Virus record (IMG/VR): IMGVR_UViG_3300036401_000265
Location: 1 to 37,308 of that record
DNA from: a virus
Reading direction: 5' to 3' (one strand)
DNA: 37,308 nt
Part shown: positions 7,136 to 14,328 of the stretch, in pieces
How the letters are laid out: each line of letters opens with the position of its first letter
How positions within the stretch are numbered: the stretch's first letter is position 1
Made by a program: the position numbers and the translations under genes
The notes under the pieces: model-generated
Database searches by the model: none
Seen by the model: only the letters and a program-made list of their open reading frames with translations
What the model was told of the DNA's origin: nothing

Positions 7136-7921
7136 ATGCCAGTTCCTGAGTATTTTATAGGCGCGGGTGACATTAAGATCGCGTTTCTCGACGTGAATGG
7201 AAACCCGACGAGCTGGCGCGACGTCGGCGAGACGCCAAAATTTGAATATGCGCAAACGGCCGAGTTTGTCGACAACTACAAAACGGGCAAGACTGGGCCA
7301 AACCTTCAAGATCTGCACGTATTGATCCGGCGCGGCGGCTCGCTCACGATGGATCTCAAAGAGCGCACCGCGAAAAACCTCGAGCTCATTTTGCACGGCA
7401 CCGCGAGCGAGGAGGTGGCGGGCGACGAAACCGATCCGGTGACTTTGCCAGACGGGATCGTCGAGGGCGATATGATGCTCGTGCCTGGCCCGCACATGGG
7501 GATCACCGATCTGGTCTTGAAAGACAGCACCTTGGTGACGCCGAAAACTTTAACCGAGGGCACCGACTACACTTTCGATCCGGACTCCAAAGTGATCACG
7601 TTCGGCGACGTGTCGACCTTCCTGCAACCGATCATAATTTTCTCGTACTCCTACGGGGCGAGCTCGGGCGTGATCGTCGCCAGCAAAACGCCGCCCGACT
7701 GCGCGGTGCTATTCGATGGGATCAACCTCGCCGTCGAGGGCCAAAAGGTTTGGGCCAGGTTTGATCGCGTGGCCTTTTCGCCGTCGGCGACCATGGCGCT
7801 CAAGAGCGGCGGCGCAGGCGGCACCGACAACGCGGTGGCCATGTATGAGCTCGCGGGCACGGTGATGCTCAAGCCCGGCAACGTGCAAGAGGACGGCTAC
7901 GGCGAGCTGCGCACGTATTAG
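7136..7921 (+). CDS. Major tail tube protein
   Basis: A 261-residue protein preceded by GAGGAGA with an 8-base gap. The N-terminus (EYFIGAGDIKIAFLDVNGNP, then WRDVGETPKFEYAQTAE) is typical of siphovirus tail tube proteins, which stack as hexameric rings around the tape measure. The order terminator, tube, two chaperone frames, tape measure is the universal siphovirus arrangement. A central stretch (TLTEGTDYTFDPDSKVITF) looks like an extra beta-domain. A 196-base non-coding gap with two hairpins separates it from the chaperone gene. Confidence 0.85.
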   Translation: MPVPEYFIGAGDIKIAFLDVNGNPTSWRDVGETPKFEYAQTAEFVDNYKTGKTGPNLQDLHVLIRRGGSLTMDLKERTAKNLELILHGTASEEVAGDETDPVTLPDGIVEGDMMLVPGPHMGITDLVLKDSTLVTPKTLTEGTDYTFDPDSKVITFGDVSTFLQPIIIFSYSYGASSGVIVASKTPPDCAVLFDGINLAVEGQKVWARFDRVAFSPSATMALKSGGAGGTDNAVAMYELAGTVMLKPGNVQEDGYGELRTY

Positions 7922-7931
7922 TTTTTGAACT

Positions 7932-7976
7932 CCCACCAGGTCGAGCGCGTTTTGTCATGACGCGGGCGGCCTGGTG
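7932..7976 (+). other. Long-range hairpin after the tail tube gene
   Basis: CCACCAGG (7932-7939) is complementary to CCTGGTGG (7969-7976), with an inner GCGCG/CGCG pairing around a TTTTGTCATGA loop. It starts 11 bases after the tube stop. No U-tract follows, so it is better read as an RNA structure that stabilises the tube message or attenuates read-through than as an intrinsic terminator. Bases 7977-8081 hold no gene that I can support. Confidence 0.4.
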
Positions 7977-8081
7977 GTCTAAACACCTGCCGTTTCGACT
8001 TCCCTCCTCCGGCTGCCGCAATAGGGCGGCGCGCCGACGACAACCCAAAACCAACACCACAACCACGCTCGCGCAGCGCGG

Positions 8082-8103
8082 CACTCAGAAACACTTCTGA
8101 GTG
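8082..8103 (+). promoter_or_regulatory. Hairpin touching the ribosome-binding site of the tail chaperone
   Basis: CACTCAGA (8082-8089) and TCTGAGTG (8096-8103) form a perfect 8-bp stem with loop AACACT. The stem ends at the first base of the Shine-Dalgarno-like GGGGAG (8103-8108), upstream of the ATG at 8118. It could limit translation of the chaperone, which is needed in low amounts compared with the tube protein. The role is inferred. Confidence 0.5.
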
Positions 8104-8117
8104 GGGAGTTTTCACGT

Positions 8118-8462
8118 ATGGCAAAACTAGATCTCGCAAAGTTCAAAAGCGGCGGCAAGCACACTGTCAAAGTGCTACTCACGTTTGAGACCAACGGGCA
8201 CAACTCAACCGAACAGATCAAAGTGGTCTACCGGGGTATCTCGCTCGAGGAGGGCGAGGTGATCGAAACAAAGTTCCAGGCGATGGAAAATAAGCGCCAG
8301 GCCTTGATCGACTTGCTCGCGCAAACGGTGCTCGAGTTGCCCGACATAACAGACAACGGGCAACCAGTCGCCCCGACGGCCGAGTTTTTCGCGACGCTCG
8401 ACACGTACTACTTGAACCGGATCAACCAGGCGATCCAGGACGATCGATCGGGAAACGCTTAA
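8118..8462 (+). CDS. Tail assembly chaperone G-like protein
   Basis: A 114-residue protein in the position of lambda gpG, between the tail tube and tape measure genes. Its product coats the tape measure during tail assembly and is absent from the finished virion in the known systems. The N-terminal beta-rich part (HTVKVLLTFETNG...IKVVYRG) and acidic helical C-terminus fit. Near its 3' end the frame contains GGGAAAC in slippery phase (8450-8456), four codons before the stop, which lets a fraction of ribosomes continue in the -1 frame to make the GT form. Confidence 0.8.
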   Translation: MAKLDLAKFKSGGKHTVKVLLTFETNGHNSTEQIKVVYRGISLEEGEVIETKFQAMENKRQALIDLLAQTVLELPDITDNGQPVAPTAEFFATLDTYYLNRINQAIQDDRSGNA

Positions 8463-8662
8463 ACCTCCACGCGCTCACTTTGTGGTATGCGAGTGGAGGC
8501 ACAAGAGGATTGCCGCTCGAGGGCCAGGAGTTGATCGATCTCGCTTTCGAGCTGCACATGATGCCGGAGCAAATTATGCGAAGTGATCTAACGTGGATCC
8601 ACAAAATGCTCGCGGCTCGAGCGGCTCGAGTAATGGCCGCCAATTCACCGCTGCCTCGCTGA
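8450..8662 (+). CDS. T-like part of the tail chaperone, reached by -1 frameshift
   Basis: G GGA AAC at 8450-8456 matches the lambda G/GT type of slippery heptamer in the right phase. After the shift the frame reads KRLNLHALTLWYASGG and then GQELIDLAFELHMMPEQIM, typical of the short second chaperone segment of siphophages, and stops at 8662. The fused GT product would have about 181 residues (113 from the G frame, 68 from this frame). There is no independent start or ribosome-binding site for this segment, which supports translation only by frameshift. Confidence 0.85.
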   Translation, partial: GKRLNLHALTLWYASGGTRGLPLEGQELIDLAFELHMMPEQIMRSDLTWIHKMLAARAARVMAANSPLPR

Positions 8663-8672
8663 AGGGCCAACC

Positions 8673-11480
8673 ATGGCACGCACGATCGAAGCTTACAAAC
8701 TACGCACCGAGCTCTCCGTCGACTCGAGCAAGGGCTCGGCCGCGATCAAGAGTTTCCAGAAAGACGTCGACGCTGCAGGCGGCTCGGTAAAAAACCTCGG
8801 CAAAACGATCGACGACTCCGGCAAAAAGGCGGGCTCAAAGTTCGGCGAAAAGTTTAGTGCCGGGGCGACGGCGGTGATCACGGGCAACTTTGACAAGCTG
8901 GGCGAAACGCTCGGCTCGATCATCGGCACCGCGATGGCCCCGGGAATTGGCACGGCGATCGGCGGCACCGTCGGCGGCATGCTCGACAAAATGGCCAGTT
9001 CGATCACGCCGCTGATCAAGCAAGGCCTCGACCTCAACAAAATGCTCGAGCAAACCTCCGTCGAGTTCACCACGTTTGCAGGCAGCGCCAAAGCGGCCAC
9101 CGACTACCTCGAAAACCTCAAAAAGTTCGCGCACGAAACAGGCACCGACCTCGGGCTCGTGGTCGAGACCAGTGAAAAGCTTTACGACCTCACGGGCAAC
9201 CTCGAGCTCTCAACCAAGATCCTCAAGGCCGCCACCGACCAGGCCGCCGACTTTGGTGGCTCGGCCGAGGTGATCACCAAGGTCGCCGACGCGCTGGGCC
9301 TCGTCGCGGAAAAAGGCGAGCTCGCCGCAAGAGATCTCAAAACCCTCTACAAGCTCGGCGTCGACGCCAAAAAATATCTCGGCGAGGCGACGGGCATGAG
9401 CTCGAAACAGATCGCCAAGCTGATCGCGCAGGGCCGGATCCGCGGCGACGTCGCGACGCAGCTGATCTCGGAAGGTATCGAACGACAAAAGGGCGGGTTC
9501 GCCGCCAAGCTCGCCGACACCACCGCGGGCGGCGCTGAGCGCAAGTTCGGCGTCGGCATGCAGCTCACTGAGATCAAAGGCACCGAGGAGCTTTCGCGGG
9601 GCATGAAAGAGATGTACACCGCGGCCGACAAAGTGCTCTCGAGCGACACCGCGAAAGATCTGGTCGAGTTCATGAACCGCACGGCGGGCCAAATGGTCGA
9701 CTTTGCCAAGAGCGGGATCATGGGCGGGATCAGTTTGGCCCAGGGCGTCGCCGAGGGCGTTACAGGCAACGACTCTGTGAAGGCGGTCTCTCAGTCAGTC
9801 AACGATCTGGGTGATTATCTGACGCGCCAGTTTTATACGTTTTTCGGAATCAAATCGCCGTCGACACTGATGATCAAAGAGGTCGGGATCCCGATCGGCC
9901 AGGGTATCGCCAACGGCGTCGGCCAGGGTTTCGCGGCGTCGTTTGGCATGGCCAGGGATCAGATCGTGCAAACGCTCGAAGGGCTCTTGCAGGATCCAAA
10001 GATCCAGGCGCTCCTCGCGACAATCCAAACGGCCGAGGGCGGCAAGCTCAACGTCATGGCAGGCGGGCGCACGGTGCTCTCGGGCGCTGCGCATCCCGGC
10101 GAGATCGTCCCGAGCTCGCAATGGTTTCAAGGTAGCAAAGGGCCAAGCTCGGCGGCGGGACTCTTTCAGATCACGCGCACCAACTGGCGCAGCATCGCGC
10201 CCAAATTAGGGCTCAACAATTTCTCGGATCCCCACCAGCAACAACTCGCGGCGCTCTACCTCATGAGCCAACACACGGGCGGCCTCGAGGCGCTCACGAG
10301 TGGCGATCCGTCGCGCATGATGGGACTCGCCGCGAAAGACTGGTCGAGCACGCCGGGCCAACATATCGGCGGCGGGCGCGCCTGGTCGTCGGATCGGTGG
10401 CTGGGCCAGTTCAACAAATCACTAGGCGGCGGCGGCGCGATGCCCGTTTCGGTGGTGCAATGGGGCGGCCAGGATATACAGGGCCAGGGCGCGGCGATCT
10501 TTGGCGCAGGCGCTGGCGCTGGCGGGCAGCAAGACATAAGCGGCGCAGCAAAAACCGTTTTCGGCAGGTCGCCGGGCGTGCTCGAGGCGACGGCCGATAT
10601 CCAGACGTTTACGCAAACGATCAACGACACGATCCCGGTAGTAGTCGACGCCGAACGGGCGCAAGAGGATCTCTTACAGACCGACACCAAGCACGACGCG
10701 ATGCTGGCGCGCCGGAGCACGCTCATGCTCAAGGCGACCACGCCGCTCGCGGCACTCACCGACGCCGAGCAAAAGCACGCCGACGGCGCGATCGCGATCA
10801 CCAAGGCCTACCAGGAGGCGGCAAAAAAACAGCTGATCATCGGCCGCGACATAGTCACCGAATTATCGGGCGCGCTGGGCCAGGTGGCGGGCATGGCCCC
10901 GACGGAAACAGTCGGCAAAAAGCGCGGGCTCTTTTCCAAGATCCTCGGCATCGCTGCGCCGTTTCTCTCTTTGCTACCGGGCGGCGGGCTGATCTCGACG
11001 ATCGCCGGGATCGCCTCGGCCGGGCTCGGCGGCAACTGGTCGGGCGCGATCACCGGACTCGCCGGAGGCCTCGCCGCGGGCGGCGCTTTGCGACCCGCGC
11101 CGAAAGATGAGTCCTCACACTTGCCGGGCTTGATCAGTTCGTCGGCGACCCCAATGGCCACGTCGATCGATCTCAAACCATTGATCCCGCGCCAAAGCGG
11201 TGGCCCAGTTTATCGCGGGCATACGTACCTCGTCGGCGAGCGCCAGCCCGAGCTCTTGACGCCGGGCTTTAACGGCTACGTTTCGCCGAGCGCTGGCGCT
11301 GGTGGTGGTGATGCAGGCGGGATCGCTGCAGCGGCGGCCGAGCTGCGCGCCGCAGTCGCGCACCTCAACAGCATGCCCGCTCACCACGTCGTCATGAGTG
11401 GCGCTCGTGGTTTGGTGCGCGCTATGGATCACGATGCCGGGCTAATTCGCCTCGTGAGTCAACGACAACGCCTCGCGTAA
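8673..11480 (+). CDS. Tape measure protein with a lysozyme-like domain
   Basis: A 935-residue tail tape measure protein, which fixes tail length and is ejected with the DNA. The first 130 residues are helical/coiled and end in a Gly/Ala hydrophobic stretch (GSIIGTAMAPGIGTAIGGTV). Residues about 445-570 resemble a lambda-R-type (GH104) muralytic fold: ATIQTAEGG with E455 as likely catalytic acid, SSAAGLFQITRTNWRSIAP and GLNNFSDPHQQQLAALYLM. This would open peptidoglycan during injection. The C-terminal GGPVYRGHTYLVGERQPEL is a familiar tape-measure ending. By the usual 0.15 nm per residue the tail would be of the order of 140 nm. No separate endolysin gene is evident elsewhere. Confidence 0.88.
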   Translation: MARTIEAYKLRTELSVDSSKGSAAIKSFQKDVDAAGGSVKNLGKTIDDSGKKAGSKFGEKFSAGATAVITGNFDKLGETLGSIIGTAMAPGIGTAIGGTVGGMLDKMASSITPLIKQGLDLNKMLEQTSVEFTTFAGSAKAATDYLENLKKFAHETGTDLGLVVETSEKLYDLTGNLELSTKILKAATDQAADFGGSAEVITKVADALGLVAEKGELAARDLKTLYKLGVDAKKYLGEATGMSSKQIAKLIAQGRIRGDVATQLISEGIERQKGGFAAKLADTTAGGAERKFGVGMQLTEIKGTEELSRGMKEMYTAADKVLSSDTAKDLVEFMNRTAGQMVDFAKSGIMGGISLAQGVAEGVTGNDSVKAVSQSVNDLGDYLTRQFYTFFGIKSPSTLMIKEVGIPIGQGIANGVGQGFAASFGMARDQIVQTLEGLLQDPKIQALLATIQTAEGGKLNVMAGGRTVLSGAAHPGEIVPSSQWFQGSKGPSSAAGLFQITRTNWRSIAPKLGLNNFSDPHQQQLAALYLMSQHTGGLEALTSGDPSRMMGLAAKDWSSTPGQHIGGGRAWSSDRWLGQFNKSLGGGGAMPVSVVQWGGQDIQGQGAAIFGAGAGAGGQQDISGAAKTVFGRSPGVLEATADIQTFTQTINDTIPVVVDAERAQEDLLQTDTKHDAMLARRSTLMLKATTPLAALTDAEQKHADGAIAITKAYQEAAKKQLIIGRDIVTELSGALGQVAGMAPTETVGKKRGLFSKILGIAAPFLSLLPGGGLISTIAGIASAGLGGNWSGAITGLAGGLAAGGALRPAPKDESSHLPGLISSSATPMATSIDLKPLIPRQSGGPVYRGHTYLVGERQPELLTPGFNGYVSPSAGAGGGDAGGIAAAAAELRAAVAHLNSMPAHHVVMSGARGLVRAMDHDAGLIRLVSQRQRLA

Positions 11481-11492
11481 GCACGGCGGGCG

Positions 11493-11521
11493 CTCGCCTG
11501 GGTGACGCTGGGCGAGTTTTT
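11493..11521 (+). terminator. Intrinsic terminator after the tape measure gene
   Basis: CTCGCC (11493-11498) pairs with GGCGAG (11511-11516) across a 12-base loop and is followed directly by TTTTT. The stem is short, so termination may be partial. The 3' half is shared with the repeat element that starts at 11501. Confidence 0.5.
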
Positions 11522-11574
11522 CGACCTCGAGACGTGGAAACATGCAGCCCCGCGGGCGAGCGCGGTGGAGGTCA
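11501..11574. repeat. 74-bp dispersed repeat, copy B
   Basis: About 85% identical over 74 gap-free bases to 37161-37234 inside the terminase 3' end. Both begin GGTGACGCTGGGCGAGTTT, share GACGTGGAAACA, and end CGCGGGCGAGCGCGGTGGAG. The last part can fold (CCGCG...CGCGG) just upstream of GGAGG. The first 15-20 bases recur in weaker form at 18701. Here it is intergenic; in the other copy it is coding. Confidence 0.75.
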
Positions 11575-11587
11575 CCAGGGCGACAAA

Positions 11588-12142
11588 ATGCAGATACTTA
11601 ACACTGAAGGTTTCTTGTTCACCGAGATCGCGGCGACCTGGGATGTTTTGGCGGCCGACTTTGGCGACGGCTACGGCGCGGCGGCGCTCGTCGGTGCAGC
11701 TGAAGGCACGCGCACCTGGGCCATAAAGATCGATGCTTTGCCCGGCGAGGAAGACGTCGCGCCGCCGATCCCGGACGACCTCGACGAGCCGCACTTTCTC
11801 TTGCTCGAAAGTGGCGGGTTTCTCTTGCTCGAAAGTGGCGGCCGGATCGTGCTCGAGCCTGCCCGCACGCGGGCCGCTTATCTCTGGAAGTTTTTCCGTT
11901 TGAGCAAGGCGCTCGGCGATGAGCCATTCTGGATCGAGATCGAAGATCCAGACACAGGCACGCGCCAGCTCTACCTCGCGAGTTTTGTAGACCACCAGCT
12001 CAACTATCAAGTGCTTTGTGCCCGCATATATTCGACGGGCCTAAACTTACGACAACGACGGATCAGCGGGATCGACTCGCCAGTGCCCGCGGCCCGGAGG
12101 AGTGCAGTGTTATGGCAACCAGCGACGACAAGACGATCCTAG
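11588..12142 (+). CDS. Minor tail protein, gpM-like
   Basis: A 184-residue protein located just after the tape measure gene, as lambda M follows H. The block AADFGDGYGAA...GTRTWAIKIDAL resembles the 'FGDGY.QR...RTW.L' signature of Phage_min_tail (gpM) proteins, and the C-terminal half (YLASFVDHQLNYQVL) fits the second half of that family. I chose the ATG at 11588 (AGGG 7 bases upstream) over an earlier in-frame ATG inside the repeat element. Residues around 70-85 contain LLLESGG twice from a 24-bp tandem duplication. Its last 31 bases overlap the tailspike start. Confidence 0.6.
   Translation: MQILNTEGFLFTEIAATWDVLAADFGDGYGAAALVGAAEGTRTWAIKIDALPGEEDVAPPIPDDLDEPHFLLLESGGFLLLESGGRIVLEPARTRAAYLWKFFRLSKALGDEPFWIEIEDPDTGTRQLYLASFVDHQLNYQVLCARIYSTGLNLRQRRISGIDSPVPAARRSAVLWQPATTRRS
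11795..11841 (+). repeat. 24-bp tandem duplication inside the gpM-like gene
   Basis: TTTCTCTTGCTCGAAAGTGG plus four bases occurs twice back to back (11795-11818 and 11819-11841, last base differing). In frame it gives FLLLESGG twice. It looks like a recent slippage duplication in a surface loop. Confidence 0.85.
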
Positions 12143-14304
12143 AATTGGATCCCAAAGCAACGCTCGACCCGAGTGATCAATTTGTGATCGCCAACCCCGG
12201 CAAAAATAACCGGGTCCTCGCCTCGAGTGTGATCTCGACGGTGATCGAAAACTTGCCCAAGCCGCCGAAAATAGTCAACACCTTCAACGGGCGCGACGGC
12301 CAGGTGGTTTTGCAGTCGTCGGATCTTGCTGGTCTAACTTTGCCCTTGCCCGCGGTGGTCGATAGCTTCAACACGCGCAAGGGAAACGTCGTGCTGCAGT
12401 CGTCGGATCTCAATGGTCTAAGTGGCGCAGGCCTGAGCGGGATCGGCACGGGCACGGGCGGCGTGATCAATACCGGATCGACCACGATCGGCGCTGATAG
12501 TGACGCCGACGGCGTGGGCGCGATCGACCTGCAAACTCGGGGCTTGTCTCGAGTGCGGATCAACAACGACGGCTCGGCGCTTTTCATGGGCCGCGGCGGC
12601 GCGCTTTGGTCGCCTTTCCAGGTAGTCTATTTTGCGTCGGAGTATGCCACGCTGGCGGCGGCCGTCGCCGCGATCGGTGCGGCTCGCGCCTCGCTCGTGG
12701 TCTCGACGCTCATGCCCGTCGCCGCTAACCTCACGATCCCGGCGAACGTGCATTTGATTTTGGTCGGGCCAGGCGGGATCCAACCAGCCAACGGCGTGAC
12801 GGTGATCGTACTAGGCCCAGTGCTCGCGCCACCCTGGCAAGTGTTTTACAACGCGCTCGCGGCCCAGGGCATGATCTCTTTTACCGGAAACCAAAGCGGG
12901 ATCCGGCTCAACATAAAATGGTGGGGCGCTGCGGGCGATGATGCCACCGACAACACATCGATTCTCAACGCGGTGATCGCGGCCGCGCATTCCATGCAGG
13001 TCGCGACGATCGACGTGCCACCCGGGATCTACCGCATCGACGGCGTGGCCACGGGTGCAGCGGGCTATAAGGCGCGGGTCAACTTGCCCGCAGTCGCGCC
13101 CGCTGGCGAGTGGGATCAGATCACGATCGAGGGCGCGCACGCTGGGCCAGGAGTTTTCGGCACCGTGGTCAATCCGAATGTGCCGACGACCAAGGCCTCC
13201 GTTTTTAAGACCACCGGATCCGGCGACGCGATGATCGGCGGCACCAACGCGGGCAGCTTCACGGCCGTTAAGTTGATCATGAAAAAGATCGTGCTGCGGT
13301 GCCCGGACAATCCCAACGTGATCGCACTCGATACCTCCTACCTCCTCGGCTACGATCTCGACGAGGTGATCATCGACACCGGGCGCTATACGACGGCATG
13401 CGTGCAACCAACCAACCCCGGCGGGATCGGGTTGCGTGGGCCAGTCTATGCGGCCGGAGGCGATCAGATAATTCGCAAGCTCACGATCTCGGGCTTTTAC
13501 ACGGGCATGACCAACACCGAGCAACTCCTGGCGCAGCGCGTGATTATCTCAGGATGCTGGATCGCGATCGAAATGCAGCACGCGGATCACAACTCGCGTT
13601 TCGACTACGTGGATCTATTCAACAATAACACGCACATCAAAGTAACGGCGGCAACTGGTTTTAATATCGGCATGCTCAACCTCGAGCTGGCGACGCTCGC
13701 GTGCATGCCGAGCTTGCCACCGTGGCAACAAACGATCATGTATCTCGACGACGCGGGCAACCTCGGGCGCGGCTCGATCAGTTATCAAAACTCGACGGCG
13801 TGCGTGCCAGGCACCGACGACGTTTTTAAACGCAACGGTGGCAACTATTTCAACCTCCGGCAGATCGCCAAAAACATACCGCTCTCGTTTTTGATCGGGC
13901 GCACGGCGTCGATCGCGGTGCCGACGGCGACGCCGACGGCGATCCAGTTCACCTCGCTCGAATATGAAAGCGAGGGCGGCGTCGTGATGAATCAGTTACC
14001 GCTCACCGTTTACACGATCCAGATCTCGGGGCTTTATGAGGTCACGGCCTCGGTGGAGTTTGAAGCAACGGCGAGCGGCGCGAGCTTTCAGCTCAACCTC
14101 TTAAAAAACGGCACCAAGATCGACAATGACGTGCGACCAGGGATCGGCGCGACTTGGAATGTAGTTTTGAAACTCCGGCGCAATATGATCCTCGCGCAAG
14201 GCGATCAACTTTCGATCACCGTCTATCACGACTTTGCGGGCTCGCGTAACTTGCTCGCGGTGCCTTTGCCGCCAAAATTTTCGATCATCAAGTTACAGAA
14301 TTAG
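12112..14304 (+). CDS. Tailspike with beta-helix (pectate-lyase-like) and C1q-like tip
   Basis: A 730-residue receptor-binding protein. The start at 12112 is chosen for CGGAGGAG 10-16 bases upstream. Residues about 60-105 hold two copies of a fibre motif (NTFNGRDGQVVLQSSDL and DSFNTRKGNVVLQSSDL). From residue about 266 the block NIKWWGAAGDDATDNTS followed by a DVPPGIYRIDG segment is the classic entry of a right-handed parallel beta-helix of the pectate-lyase-3/tailspike type, which in relatives cleaves or binds surface polysaccharide. The last 130 residues (from IAVPTATPTAIQF) look like a C1q/TNF-like beta-sandwich for trimerisation or binding. The specific sugar target is unknown. Confidence 0.75.
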   Translation: MATSDDKTILELDPKATLDPSDQFVIANPGKNNRVLASSVISTVIENLPKPPKIVNTFNGRDGQVVLQSSDLAGLTLPLPAVVDSFNTRKGNVVLQSSDLNGLSGAGLSGIGTGTGGVINTGSTTIGADSDADGVGAIDLQTRGLSRVRINNDGSALFMGRGGALWSPFQVVYFASEYATLAAAVAAIGAARASLVVSTLMPVAANLTIPANVHLILVGPGGIQPANGVTVIVLGPVLAPPWQVFYNALAAQGMISFTGNQSGIRLNIKWWGAAGDDATDNTSILNAVIAAAHSMQVATIDVPPGIYRIDGVATGAAGYKARVNLPAVAPAGEWDQITIEGAHAGPGVFGTVVNPNVPTTKASVFKTTGSGDAMIGGTNAGSFTAVKLIMKKIVLRCPDNPNVIALDTSYLLGYDLDEVIIDTGRYTTACVQPTNPGGIGLRGPVYAAGGDQIIRKLTISGFYTGMTNTEQLLAQRVIISGCWIAIEMQHADHNSRFDYVDLFNNNTHIKVTAATGFNIGMLNLELATLACMPSLPPWQQTIMYLDDAGNLGRGSISYQNSTACVPGTDDVFKRNGGNYFNLRQIAKNIPLSFLIGRTASIAVPTATPTAIQFTSLEYESEGGVVMNQLPLTVYTIQISGLYEVTASVEFEATASGASFQLNLLKNGTKIDNDVRPGIGATWNVVLKLRRNMILAQGDQLSITVYHDFAGSRNLLAVPLPPKFSIIKLQN

Positions 14305-14328
14305 ACCACTTAGACCAGGCGCAAAAAC

